Origin: Nitrososphaerota archaeon
Lineage (GTDB): Archaea; Thermoproteota; Nitrososphaeria; Nitrososphaerales; Nitrosopumilaceae
Assembly (NCBI GenBank): GCA_021325615.1
Contig: JAJPGU010000010.1
Span: forward strand, 62,001-126,000
Reading direction: 5' to 3'
DNA: 64,000 nucleotides
This document shows positions 35,268 through 43,460 of the stretch, piece after piece. A program made the position numbers and the translations under genes. The notes below the pieces were generated by a model. That model was not told the origin of the DNA. It did not search any database and saw only the letters and a list, made by a program, of their open reading frames with translations. Each line of letters begins with the position of its first letter. The first letter of the stretch is position 1.

Positions 35268-35302
35268 TTAATTTTTAAATGTGTGTTTCCTAGCTCCGTC
35301 TA

Positions 35303-35767
35303 GTGCTAACCAAAAAGACTGCGATTGGAATTGGCATAGGATCCCTTGCAATAGCGCTCGGATCATTCTTTCTGGTGCAGTCCCTAATTTCAAACGTCAA
35401 TGTTGTAAGCGATACGGTGGACATGGGAAAGAGCGATATCTTCCAGTTTGAGGCACAGAAACACTTTCATGAATTCCTCAATGTTACTGGAGAATCATTC
35501 CATGTCAACCTGAAGACCCCGGGGGATGGAATCCAGGTGAACCAGGACTTTCAGAATAACACTAGCTTTGACTGGTACAGTCTTACAGACGGTAAACACT
35601 TTATCAACGTGACAAACACGGGCGGGTCGGTGCTGCATGTCACGGGACAACTGCAGGCGGTGCAGAGCCCGCTGATATTCATGTCGCACCTCTTGGTGAT
35701 CTCATCGGGAGTCCTGATAATCGGCTTTAGCGCTGCATTCTCAATCCGAAAGCCAAGGGGCTTCTAG
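35303..35767 (+). CDS. Two-helix membrane protein with extracellular domain
   Basis: 154 residues from GTG 35303. Membrane helices at about 7-27 and 125-146 flank a loop of about 95 residues (KSDIFQFEAQKHFHEF, NVTNTGGSVLHVTGQL) that is probably extracellular and beta-rich. The pattern is common among thaumarchaeal membrane proteins, but I know no function. Its last 4 nt overlap the end of the convergent pheA gene. Confidence 0.7.
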   Translation: MLTKKTAIGIGIGSLAIALGSFFLVQSLISNVNVVSDTVDMGKSDIFQFEAQKHFHEFLNVTGESFHVNLKTPGDGIQVNQDFQNNTSFDWYSLTDGKHFINVTNTGGSVLHVTGQLQAVQSPLIFMSHLLVISSGVLIIGFSAAFSIRKPRGF

Positions 35768-36579
35768 GTAAGCTCCGCCCTGGGATACGAGCCGAGTATC
35801 TTGAGAAATATCGTGTTGGGCTTAATCTTTTCAAGCGCGTCTGCAATGTTCGGGTCGCCCTGGTTTCCCTCAAGGTCTACGTAAAAGTTGTATTCCCACG
35901 GCGTGGCCTTTGTGGGCCGTGACTCTATTTTGGTAAGGTTGATCTTGTTTGAATGGAATTTTTCAAGCACGTCGAAGAGGGCCCCTGGGACATGCTTGAT
36001 TGAAAATATTATCGAGGTCTTGTCCCTCTGGGACTTTGCGCGTCTCTCTTTTGATAGCACGAGGAACCTGGTGTAGTTGCTTGCGTTGTCCTCGATTCCT
36101 TCCTTTATCACCGGGACCTTGTATATCTCGGCCGCCCTCCTGCTTGCTATGCATGCAATGTTGTCCTTCTTCAGCTCGAGCAGAATCTTCACGCTGCCTG
36201 CCGTATCATAAGTCGGTACAGGCTTGAGGTGTCGGTCCTGGATGAATTTCCGGCACTGGCCAAGGGCCTGTGGGTGGGAGTATACCGTGTCAATCTTGTC
36301 CATGCCGTCAAACCCTATGAGGCAGTGCCTTATCCTGTGGTAAATCTCGCCTGTCACAATGAGCTTGGTTGTAAGCAGGAGGTCATAGCTCTCCCCGACA
36401 CTCCCCTCAAGCGAGTTCTCGACCGGCAGGATGGAATAGTCGGTGGTTCCCTCCTCGGTCGATTCGAGGGCGTCGTGGAAGGTGGGATATGGTACCGTTT
36501 CAATCGGATCCTTGAAGAATGTCATTGCAGCGGACTCGCTGTAGGCCCCGCGCTCGCCTTGAAATGCCACTTTGAGCAT
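35764..36579 (-). CDS. pheA: Prephenate dehydratase
   Basis: 271 residues. The catalytic domain (about 1-180) has FQGERGAYSESAA, LPVENSLEGSVGES and SNYTRFLVLSKE, with the essential TRF. An ACT domain (about 190-265; ESRPTKATPWEYNFYVDLEG) mediates feedback by phenylalanine. It converts prephenate to phenylpyruvate. No chorismate mutase domain is fused. It starts 4 nt after Csl4 in a dph2-csl4-pheA run. Confidence 0.95.
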   Translation of the reverse strand: MLKVAFQGERGAYSESAAMTFFKDPIETVPYPTFHDALESTEEGTTDYSILPVENSLEGSVGESYDLLLTTKLIVTGEIYHRIRHCLIGFDGMDKIDTVYSHPQALGQCRKFIQDRHLKPVPTYDTAGSVKILLELKKDNIACIASRRAAEIYKVPVIKEGIEDNASNYTRFLVLSKERRAKSQRDKTSIIFSIKHVPGALFDVLEKFHSNKINLTKIESRPTKATPWEYNFYVDLEGNQGDPNIADALEKIKPNTIFLKILGSYPRAELT

Positions 36580-36583
36580 GTTC

Positions 36584-37138
36584 TTAATTGGAAGTGAATT
36601 TTATAAAATCGCTGTTTCCGAACTTTAGGGACAGCTTCCTTTCCTCGATATACCCGCAGTCAACGCACTTTACGTTGCTGCCCATGGGAACTACGGCCCC
36701 GGCGCACCTGTTGCATTTGGTGAAGAGCACCCCCAGGTCAGGCTCGTTGATTACTGCGTGAATGACGCCGTTTAGCAGGCTGATAACCTTGGCAGTCGCA
36801 ATGTCTCCAACCCTTACCATGATCCTCTTCTTGGCTCCCTTTGCCTGGCAGATTACCTCGAGGCCTGCCTCGGTTGGCCTTCCTTCGACATACATTACGT
36901 TTATCGCGAACATGTTGTTCATGAGGGCGGAAACGTTTCCCACAATGATGTTGCCGGGCCTTGGCACGACGAGCCTCTTGCTCTCGTTTATCTTTGCTAT
37001 GCGGTTTGCCTTGTCAAATTCCGCTGTCCCGACCACGAGTGATCTTATGGACTGGCCGTCATCAAATGTGTTCTTGCCCGTTTCAAACTCCTCGATTATC
37101 GCAATCTTGTCGCCTGGAATGGCTGGGTTGGTTGACAA
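36584..37138 (-). CDS. csl4: Exosome complex RNA-binding protein Csl4
   Basis: 184 residues. N-terminal domain, S1 RNA-binding domain (about 60-125; RPGNIIVGNVSALMNNMFAI) and a C-terminal zinc ribbon with CNRCAG and CVDCGY. Csl4 caps the archaeal exosome and recruits RNA for degradation or tailing. Start is TTG 37138 (MSTNPAIPGDK), with a TATA-like GATTATAATC about 26 bp upstream. Confidence 0.94.
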   Translation of the reverse strand: MSTNPAIPGDKIAIIEEFETGKNTFDDGQSIRSLVVGTAEFDKANRIAKINESKRLVVPRPGNIIVGNVSALMNNMFAINVMYVEGRPTEAGLEVICQAKGAKKRIMVRVGDIATAKVISLLNGVIHAVINEPDLGVLFTKCNRCAGAVVPMGSNVKCVDCGYIEERKLSLKFGNSDFIKFTSN

Positions 37139-37208
37139 CGAGTCAACTGAGGTTCTGGTGATTATAATCGTTTATGGCTGTGCCGGCCTCATCGTGCCCG
37201 GGTACTTC

Positions 37209-38204
37209 CTAGAGCCAGTGCTGGATCTGGAATATCCCCTCGGGGTTTTCCTTTCTTAGGATCCTAACAAGTGCATTGGCCTGGGGGGTCGACAGCACCG
37301 GTTTGTGGAACTGGTTGTCGGTCGATATCCTAGGACAGGCCACCTGGATGAAGGCATCAACATCCTTCAGGTTTCTCAGCTTGTCGTCTGTTATGTCGGT
37401 GAGCGCAAACAGCTGGACCTTTTTTCCCAGGCCCTCAAGCTCCCTCTTGAACTTGAGCGCGGCCATCTTTGAAAACTGGCCCTCCTTCAAGCCTACTACT
37501 ATCCCGAAGCACTCGGCCTCGGCTGCCTTGTAAACTGCAAGTATGGATTTTTTCTGGAGGGTCTGGGCAAACTCCGTAACGTCCCTTATCTCGTTAAAGT
37601 ATGGATCAAGTACAAATGTAGGCCTGTTCGTTGATAGCGCCACGCCCGCAGCGTGGAAGTTGCTCTGCCCCATGAAGATGTTCGCGTCTACGCGGTCCCT
37701 TGTCTCCATTACTGGATAAAACTCGCAGCCAAAGACCTGGCCGTCATTCAGCTGCCCCTTTCCCCTGCCAACCACCACCCGAACGCCCCCGTTTTCTAGG
37801 ACCGACCTGACCCTGTCCACCTCGTGAAGGTGCTGGCTGTCGGTAACAAGCGAAACCGTCCTTCCGGAAAACTCCCTGGAACACTTTTCGGCCACGCTTT
37901 CAAAGGAGATGTTGTCAAATGCGTCCACTAGAACCACGCCGTTTCCAAAACTTGTGGAGTTGATTGTGTGTCCTATGTGGAAGAGGATCTCCGCGCCGAG
38001 GACCTTTGCACCGTTCGTATTCATGTCGCAGGTCCCAAAACAACTGTCTGCAAGAACGTAGGCCGGTATGCCGAACATTTCCATAATCCTGGATGCCGTT
38101 TCCTGAATCTTTGGAAGTATGCCGTCGGGGCCGTTCAAAGCCACGGAGACCGGCTTTCTACTCTCGATCTCCTCGAAGATCCTTTTCTCATCTATTACTA
38201 TCAA
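37209..38204 (-). CDS. dph2: Diphthamide synthase subunit Dph2 (radical 4Fe-4S enzyme)
   Basis: 331 residues. It transfers 3-amino-3-carboxypropyl from SAM to a histidine of elongation factor 2. The three cluster cysteines are in widely spaced motifs: DSCFGTCD (about 53-60), VFGCEFYP (about 158-165) and QVACPRIST (about 287-295). Unlike the eukaryotic Dph1-Dph2 heterodimer, archaeal enzymes are homodimers. Start TTG 38204 is about 26 bp from a TTTAAATTAAAA TATA region shared with the divergent RAM-domain gene. Confidence 0.94.
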   Translation of the reverse strand: MIVIDEKRIFEEIESRKPVSVALNGPDGILPKIQETASRIMEMFGIPAYVLADSCFGTCDMNTNGAKVLGAEILFHIGHTINSTSFGNGVVLVDAFDNISFESVAEKCSREFSGRTVSLVTDSQHLHEVDRVRSVLENGGVRVVVGRGKGQLNDGQVFGCEFYPVMETRDRVDANIFMGQSNFHAAGVALSTNRPTFVLDPYFNEIRDVTEFAQTLQKKSILAVYKAAEAECFGIVVGLKEGQFSKMAALKFKRELEGLGKKVQLFALTDITDDKLRNLKDVDAFIQVACPRISTDNQFHKPVLSTPQANALVRILRKENPEGIFQIQHWL

Positions 38205-38284
38205 ACGCTATCTGAGATTGTTTTTTTAATTTAAACCAAACGACCCTCACAATATTTAATATGATATCAAATCAAGAGCAGGTG

Positions 38285-38515
38285 ATGCCGATAGCATTCG
38301 TCCTTCTAAATGCGGAGCTTGGAAAGGAGAACGAACTGCTAAACCAGGTGAGGGCCATCGAGCACGTCAAGTACGTGTATGTCCTTTACGGCGCATATGA
38401 TCTGGTGGTAAAGATTGAGGCGCCGGACAGCGAGACTCTCAAGAAGACCATTTCAAGCCAGATAAGGCAACTCAAAAATGTCCGTTCCACGCTTACAATG
38501 ACTGTAATAGAATGA
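38285..38515 (+). CDS. Stand-alone Lrp/AsnC RAM-domain protein
   Basis: 76 residues from ATG 38285 (MPIAFVLLNAELGKENE). The frame is open from 38261, but the TATA-like ATATTTAATATG at 38250-38262 overlaps that start and a GGTG lies just before ATG 38285. The core YVLYGAYDLVVKIEAPDSE is the RAM fold, without a DNA-binding domain. It overlaps tiaS by 4 nt. Second such protein in this window. Confidence 0.82.
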   Translation: MPIAFVLLNAELGKENELLNQVRAIEHVKYVYVLYGAYDLVVKIEAPDSETLKKTISSQIRQLKNVRSTLTMTVIE

Positions 38516-39837
38516 AAAAGAGCATACTGCACATAGGCTTTGACGACACCGATTCGCGGAAGGGCATGTGTACCACCTTCCTTGCATTCAAAATCGTGGA
38601 GCACCTGCGCAAGAAACGAGTGCGGTTCGTGGACTACCCTTACCTCATCAGGTTCAACCCTAACATCCCGTGGAAGACGAGGGGAAACGGCGCCGTGGCC
38701 CTGAAGGTTCAGACGGCAAGGCCAGAACTTGTCAAGCGAAGCGTAATCAAATTTGTAAGGAAATACTCCGCAATCGGAGAGGGCGCCAATCCCGGCCTTG
38801 CGTTTTACGAAAGCGACAGGATCCCGGAGGAATTTGTCAAGTTCGGCAGGGCTGCCCTCCACACCCTTGTGAACCGGAATGAGGCCAAGAGGTTTGCGGC
38901 ACGGAACCGGATTGAGACGTTCTACATGGGAAACGGGCAGGGCTTGGTGGGTGCGATAGGGGCGATAGGATACGCCTTCTATGATCATACGTTCGAGCTT
39001 ATAACCTACAGGAACAGGTCCAACCTTGGCAAGAAGAGGATTATCCTCAAGGACAGCGTGAGGAGGATGCAGGAGGAAACATTCCCAAGGACTTTTAACA
39101 GCTACGACGACTCGAGGGGACGCATACTTATAGCTCCCCACGGGCCTGACCCGGTGCTTTTCGGGATCCGTGGCGAGGACGTGGGCTCGGTGGTAAGGGG
39201 CGCATCTCTTGTCAGGTCTGGGGAAAGGCTTTCCGGATACATGGTATTCAGGTCAAACCAGGGAACAGGAAGCCACCTGCAGAACGAACTTGACATGGGA
39301 AACCTCAGACCGTACTCCTCGGGATACGTGGAAGGGGAGGTTTCCAAGGAACCGGTAACGACAGAGGGCGGGCACGTCATGTTTTCAATTTCCAGGTCGG
39401 GGCGCGAGGCAAGGTGCGCAGTTTACAAGCCGACTGGGCTAGGGGCGGTGGCATCGCGGCTCATGAGGGGCGACGTCATAAGGGTTGGCGGAGGAGTAAG
39501 GAGGGCCTCGAAAACTCACGGCAGGACGATAAACGTGGAATTCATCTCCGTTTCCAAGCTTGCCAAGAGCACGGCACTTGCAAACCCGGTATGTGTCCGG
39601 TGCAACAAGCACATGAAATCAAAAGGAAGGGGTCAGGGATTCAAGTGCATCCGCTGCGGCGCCATTTCAACGGCCAAGGTGGAGAGGCCCGTGCCGCGCG
39701 CGATAGGCAAGCGACTCTACCTCCCTGTCCCGTCTGCGCATAGGCACCTGACAAGGCCCCTGCAGCGGATCAACAGGGTCAATGCAGAGGTGACATTTGA
39801 CAGGTCTGCAAAATGGTTCCGTAATCTGAAGGGGTAG
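38512..39837 (+). CDS. tiaS: tRNA-Ile2 2-agmatinylcytidine synthetase TiaS
   Basis: 441 residues. N-terminal IGFDDTDSRKGMCTTF (about 8-23) is the TiaS kinase-like domain; GNGQGLVGAIGAIGYAF near 140-156, an OB-fold region (VRSGERLSGYMVFRSNQGTG) and a C-terminal zinc ribbon (CVRCNKH and FKCIRCGA) follow. It attaches agmatine to C34 of tRNA-Ile(CAU) so that it reads AUA. It is an archaeal hallmark. ATG overlaps the RAM gene stop by 4 nt; the tRNA-Met gene with an identical CAU anticodon lies just downstream. Confidence 0.95.
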   Translation: MKKSILHIGFDDTDSRKGMCTTFLAFKIVEHLRKKRVRFVDYPYLIRFNPNIPWKTRGNGAVALKVQTARPELVKRSVIKFVRKYSAIGEGANPGLAFYESDRIPEEFVKFGRAALHTLVNRNEAKRFAARNRIETFYMGNGQGLVGAIGAIGYAFYDHTFELITYRNRSNLGKKRIILKDSVRRMQEETFPRTFNSYDDSRGRILIAPHGPDPVLFGIRGEDVGSVVRGASLVRSGERLSGYMVFRSNQGTGSHLQNELDMGNLRPYSSGYVEGEVSKEPVTTEGGHVMFSISRSGREARCAVYKPTGLGAVASRLMRGDVIRVGGGVRRASKTHGRTINVEFISVSKLAKSTALANPVCVRCNKHMKSKGRGQGFKCIRCGAISTAKVERPVPRAIGKRLYLPVPSAHRHLTRPLQRINRVNAEVTFDRSAKWFRNLKG

Positions 39838-39872
39838 TGTCCCGACCCCTCACAATCTGGCTGCTGCGTGGC

Positions 39873-39889
39873 TGAATAACAAAATAAGG
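39873..39889 (-). terminator. T-rich end of the initiator tRNA transcript
   Basis: Directly after the discriminator base the minus strand reads CCTTATTTTGTTATTCA, a T-rich stretch typical of archaeal termination. Confidence 0.5.
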
Positions 39890-39902
39890 TAGCGGGGAGT
39901 AG

Positions 39903-39930
39903 ATTTTCCGGAACCTAAGCTCCTTTTGAA
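39903..39930 (-). other. T-loop region with a 21-nt intron
   Basis: The T-loop should be 7 nt (TTCAAAT) but is 28 nt here, implying a 21-nt intron. Exact cut sites are ambiguous because of repeated A residues at both borders. Confidence 0.7.
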
Positions 39931-39946
39931 CTACTGACTTGCGGGT

Positions 39947-39963
39947 ATCTCATCTGGATTGAT
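39947..39963 (-). other. Canonical tRNA intron (position 37/38), 17 nt
   Basis: ATCAATCCAGATGAGAT sits between A37 and A38. Its ATGAG pairs with the CTCAT of the anticodon loop, the central helix of the splicing motif. Confidence 0.82.
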
Positions 39964-39983
39964 TATGAGCCCGCCGGGATGAC

Positions 39984-39996
39984 CTAGCCCCGTAGT
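39984..39996 (-). other. D-loop tRNA intron, 13 nt
   Basis: ACTACGGGGCTAG; its removal restores a 10-nt D-loop AGCCAGGTCA with the G18-G19 pair. Intron GGCT can pair with exon AGCC. Cut position may shift by a base or two. Confidence 0.72.
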
Positions 39997-40040
39997 CTGG
40001 CTTCCCCACCCCGCTAAGTGAAAAGGTGTTTCGGGGTGAT

Positions 40041-40048
40041 ATATACGC
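40041..40048 (-). promoter_or_regulatory. TATA box of the initiator tRNA gene
   Basis: TATATATC on the minus strand, 26-33 bp before the first tRNA base, the normal archaeal spacing. Confidence 0.6.
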
Positions 40049-40097
40049 TTTATCTACTCTGAGAAATAATTAATAAGATTTCAAAGGTTTCAGACCC

Positions 40098-41192
40098 GTG
40101 GATAAAAAAACTAGAATACTGGCTATAGCTGCAGCAGTTGCCGCCTCCATAATAATCATCATGTCGCCCTCTAACCCAATTCTCATCCCGCCGCCAAACA
40201 CAAGCCTCAACGGCACGGCCGCGGTACAAGTGGTTGCCACAAACCTGCAGGAGCCGTGGGCCATGACATTTGCCGACAACAAGATCTTCTTCACAGAAAA
40301 GGTGGGAAGGGTCAGGGTGATTGATAACGGGACCCTTGTGAATGACTCGGTGGCAGACCTGCACGTGGCAGACGTTACAGAGGCGGGGCTGCTTGGAATA
40401 GCAGCAGACCCGGATTTTGGCAAGAACCACTACCTCTACGTATACTATACCTACAAGGACGGTGACAACCTGTGGAACAAGGTCCTGAGGATGACGGTAT
40501 ACGACGACAAGATAGCCGATGCAACCACGATACTTGACAAAATACCGGGGGCGGAGTTTGACGATGGAGGGGTGATAAAGTTTGGTCCCGACAAGAAGCT
40601 TTACATCGGTACCGGAGACGCCACCAACCAGAACTCGACCCAGGATCTGAACTCTCTTGCCGGTAAGATTCTGAGGATAAACAGCGATGGCTCGTTTCCA
40701 AAGGACAATCCGTTTCCAGACTCTCCAGTTTATTCCTACGGGCACAGGAACCCGCAGGGACTGACATGGGACGACAAGGGAAACCTTTACGAGACGGAGG
40801 AGGGGCCGACAAGGAACGATGAGATAAACCTGATCAAACCAGGGCAGAACTATGGATGGCCCTCCCAGGAATGCACCGGCTCGCCCAAGTTCAAATCCCC
40901 GCTTGTCTGCTATAACCCAAGCATAGGCCCGGCGGGAATAACCTACTACACTGGCGAGAAGCTTGACATGAAAGACAGCCTCATACTTGCGGCACTGCTT
41001 GGCCATGGCGTATACCAGCTGCCTCTGCAGAACGGAACAATCTCTTCACAAAAAATCATACTTGATGGGGCGGGAAGGATTCGCGACGTCGAGGAGGGGC
41101 CGGACGGATCCCTGTACGTCCTTACATCCAACACGGACGGGCAGGGCTATCCCGAAAAGAACGACGACAAACTTTTGAGGATTGTGAAATAA
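40098..41192 (+). CDS. Exported PQQ-type sugar dehydrogenase
   Basis: 364 residues from GTG 40098. An N-terminal membrane helix (ILAIAAAVAASIIIIMSP) anchors or exports it. The rest is the glucose/sorbosone dehydrogenase six-bladed propeller: LLGIAADPDFGKNHYLYVYY, KLYIGTGDATNQ, YSYGHRNPQGLTWD and YETEEGPTRNDEINLI, with the catalytic His in GHRNPQG. The family oxidises sugars with PQQ; whether this host makes PQQ is not visible here, so the substrate and cofactor are inferred. It ends 1 nt before the HMG-CoA reductase start. Confidence 0.85.
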   Translation: MDKKTRILAIAAAVAASIIIIMSPSNPILIPPPNTSLNGTAAVQVVATNLQEPWAMTFADNKIFFTEKVGRVRVIDNGTLVNDSVADLHVADVTEAGLLGIAADPDFGKNHYLYVYYTYKDGDNLWNKVLRMTVYDDKIADATTILDKIPGAEFDDGGVIKFGPDKKLYIGTGDATNQNSTQDLNSLAGKILRINSDGSFPKDNPFPDSPVYSYGHRNPQGLTWDDKGNLYETEEGPTRNDEINLIKPGQNYGWPSQECTGSPKFKSPLVCYNPSIGPAGITYYTGEKLDMKDSLILAALLGHGVYQLPLQNGTISSQKIILDGAGRIRDVEEGPDGSLYVLTSNTDGQGYPEKNDDKLLRIVK

Positions 41193-41193
41193 A

Positions 41194-42450
41194 TTGGCAG
41201 AAACAAACTCGAAAAGGTTTCATGAGAAGGACAGGGAGGACAGGATCAGGACAGTAAAGGAATTTTCAGGGCTTTCGGAGGACGAGGCTGAAATCCTCAG
41301 GGGCAACGACGGAATCTCCTTTGGAGAGGCGGACCACATGGTGGAAAACGTCATAGGCACAATGGCGTTCCCGCTTGGGATTGGGACCAATTTCAGGATA
41401 AACGGCAGGGACTATCTGGTACCTATGGTCATCGAAGAGTCCTCTGTTATTGCAGCGGCCTCCAAGGCCGCAAAGATTGCGAGGAAGCACGGGGGATTTT
41501 CCATGGAATCGGACGAGTCGTACAGCATAGGCCAGATCCAGGTGGTAGGGGTCAACCCAAGGACTGCCATACCGAAGGTCCTCAGGGCCTCGAAAACAAT
41601 TTTGAAACTTGCCAACTCCAAGAGCAAGACCCTCTCGCAGATGAAGAAGGGCGCAAAAAAGGTGACATGCAAGAGACTTGAGACCAAGTCTGGTCCCATG
41701 CTAATCGTGGAACTCCTAATAGACGTGGGCGACGCGATGGGGGCAAACGTGACCAATACCATGTGTGAGGGAGTCGCCCCGCTGATTGAGGAAATCACAG
41801 GGGGGAGGGTCATTCTCAGGATCCTTTCAAACTATTCCACAAGGAGGCTTGTCAGGGGCAAGGCGGTATTTGACAAGGAGGAGGTGGGGGGAAGCAAGGT
41901 GGTGGCAGACATTATCCATGCATACAATTTTGCAGCAAACGATCCGTACCGCGCCGTTACGCACAACAAGGGTGTAATGAACGGGATTATCGCAGTAGCA
42001 AATGCCACGGGGCAGGACACCAGGGCTATGGAGGCTGCGGCTCATGCATTTGCGTCAAAGGGCGGAATCTATACCTCGCTTACAACGTGGAAGAAGGACA
42101 AGGCTGGAAACCTGGTGGGCTCGATAGAGGTGCCCATGCCAGTGGGGATTGTTGGAGGGATAATTAACGTCCACCCAATGATAAGGGTCTGCCTCAAGAT
42201 TTTGGGGGTCAAGTCGGCAGGGGAGCTTGGGTGCGTCATCGGAGCGGTAGGCCTTGCGCAAAACTTCAGCGCCATCAGGGCTCTTGCCTCCGAAGGAATC
42301 CAGAAGGGGCACATGAGGCTCCATGCAAAAAACATAGCAATCAGCGCCGGGGTGCCAAAGGAGAAGGTGCATGAGGTGGCGCAAAAGATGATACAAGAAA
42401 ACAACGTCTCCGTCGGCAGAGCTCGCGAGATGCTCGAGTCGGGCAACTAG
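41194..42450 (+). CDS. Hydroxymethylglutaryl-CoA reductase, class II
   Basis: 418 residues from TTG 41194. The order ENVIGTMAFPLGIGTNFRI near 50-68, DYLVPMVIEESSVIAAASKA near 72-91 and DAMGANVTNTMCEG near 178-191 fits class II (Pseudomonas mevalonii type) rather than the class I form of most archaea. Despite its degradative name, class II enzymes serve mevalonate synthesis for isoprenoid lipids in some archaea. No other mevalonate genes are adjacent. Cofactor preference (NADH or NADPH) cannot be read safely. Confidence 0.9.
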   Translation: MAETNSKRFHEKDREDRIRTVKEFSGLSEDEAEILRGNDGISFGEADHMVENVIGTMAFPLGIGTNFRINGRDYLVPMVIEESSVIAAASKAAKIARKHGGFSMESDESYSIGQIQVVGVNPRTAIPKVLRASKTILKLANSKSKTLSQMKKGAKKVTCKRLETKSGPMLIVELLIDVGDAMGANVTNTMCEGVAPLIEEITGGRVILRILSNYSTRRLVRGKAVFDKEEVGGSKVVADIIHAYNFAANDPYRAVTHNKGVMNGIIAVANATGQDTRAMEAAAHAFASKGGIYTSLTTWKKDKAGNLVGSIEVPMPVGIVGGIINVHPMIRVCLKILGVKSAGELGCVIGAVGLAQNFSAIRALASEGIQKGHMRLHAKNIAISAGVPKEKVHEVAQKMIQENNVSVGRAREMLESGN

Positions 42451-42451
42451 A

Positions 42452-42459
42452 TATATATC
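42452..42459 (+). promoter_or_regulatory. TATA box of the histidine operon
   Basis: TATATATC lies 24-31 bp before TTG 42483 and directly after the HMG-CoA reductase stop. It favours TTG 42483 as the hisG start over the upstream in-frame TTG at 42468. Confidence 0.55.
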
Positions 42460-42482
42460 TAAAAGGGTTGGTAGGGGCTACG

Positions 42483-43460
42483 TTGGCTAGAGTAAAATTT
42501 GCAGTTCCAAAAGGTAGCATCGAGGAGGCAACATTCAAGATTCTTGAAAAATCCTGGACGAGGGTTGTCAGGAGGGAAAGGACTTACAGGGTGCTGCTTG
42601 ATGATCCGGAAATTTCCGTTAAGATGCTAAGGCCACAGGAAATCCCAAACCTTGTAAACGACGGGCTCTATGACGTCGGCATTACCGGCAGGGACTGGGT
42701 GGCAGAGACAAAATCCGACGTCGACATCCTGCTAGACCTTGAATATGGAAGGATAAAGCTTGTGATCGCTATTCCGGACTCGTACCACTACAAGTCCCTT
42801 GACGACATGATACTTGATTATGCTAAGAAAAAGAAGATCCTGAGGATTTCATCGGAATATCTCACCACTGCTGCGAAGTTCATCATGCAGTGCAAGAGCT
42901 ACAAGAAATTCTACGGCGCGAAACAGCCTGTGATAGTCACCCCGTGGCTTAGGCTTGGCTCCAACAAGAACATACAGATCTTCCTTTCATTTGGCGCGAC
43001 GGAGGCCAAGCCGCCGGAAGACGTCGACGCTATAATGGACGTCACAGAGACGGGAACCACGCTGACACAGAACCAGCTGAAGATCGTGGATACGGTCATG
43101 GAGTCTACCGCCGTTCTCATTGCAAACAAGGCATCCTTAAGGGACAGGACAAAGCGCGAAAAGATCTATGACATAGTGACAATGCTGCACGGTGCGGTGG
43201 AAGGAAAGAAGCACCTCCACCTCTTCCTCAACGTAAGGCAGGAAAACCTCAGCCGCCTCCTCAGGGAGCTTCCGTCCCTCAAAAGGCCCACGGTAAGCCC
43301 GCTCAGCGAGAAGGGCTGGTACGGCATTAACACTGTGATTCCAAAGTCAGAGTTCCACAAGCTGGTACCGAAGCTAAGGAAGATAGCTCAGGGCTTGGTC
43401 GTGCACGAGCCAAAGCAAATTCTTGCACTAGAGGAGATAAAGCGTGATGAGGAAAGTTGA
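42483..43460 (+). CDS. hisG: ATP phosphoribosyltransferase, long form
   Basis: 325 residues from TTG 42483 (MARVKFAVPKGSIEEATF). It catalyses the first step of histidine synthesis. The catalytic domain has GLYDVGITGRDWV and the PRPP-binding VTETGTTLTQN (about 185-195). The C-terminal third (about 235-315; LHLFLNVRQENLSRLLRELP) is the regulatory ACT-like domain of the long form, so no HisZ partner is needed and histidine feedback is expected. The TATA box fixes the start. Its stop overlaps hisD. Confidence 0.94.
   Translation: MARVKFAVPKGSIEEATFKILEKSWTRVVRRERTYRVLLDDPEISVKMLRPQEIPNLVNDGLYDVGITGRDWVAETKSDVDILLDLEYGRIKLVIAIPDSYHYKSLDDMILDYAKKKKILRISSEYLTTAAKFIMQCKSYKKFYGAKQPVIVTPWLRLGSNKNIQIFLSFGATEAKPPEDVDAIMDVTETGTTLTQNQLKIVDTVMESTAVLIANKASLRDRTKREKIYDIVTMLHGAVEGKKHLHLFLNVRQENLSRLLRELPSLKRPTVSPLSEKGWYGINTVIPKSEFHKLVPKLRKIAQGLVVHEPKQILALEEIKRDEES

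Larger units (their letters stand above)
39890..40015 (-). tRNA. Initiator tRNA-Met (CAU) with three introns
   Basis: Reading the minus strand, acceptor AGCGGGG (40015-40009) pairs with CCCCGCT (39897-39891) and A73 is 39890. The D-stem is GGGA/TCCC (40006-40003 and 39979-39976), the anticodon stem GCGGG/CCCGC (39974-39970 and 39945-39941) around CTCATAA with anticodon CAT, and the T-stem AGTAG/CTACT (39935-39931 and 39902-39898). The A1-T72 pair and three G-C pairs under the anticodon mark the initiator. The D-loop is 13 nt too long, the anticodon loop 17 and the T-loop 21. Removal leaves a 75-nt tRNA with normal loops. CTCAT can pair with ATGAG in the middle intron, as in a bulge-helix-bulge. 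CCA is not encoded. Confidence 0.88.
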
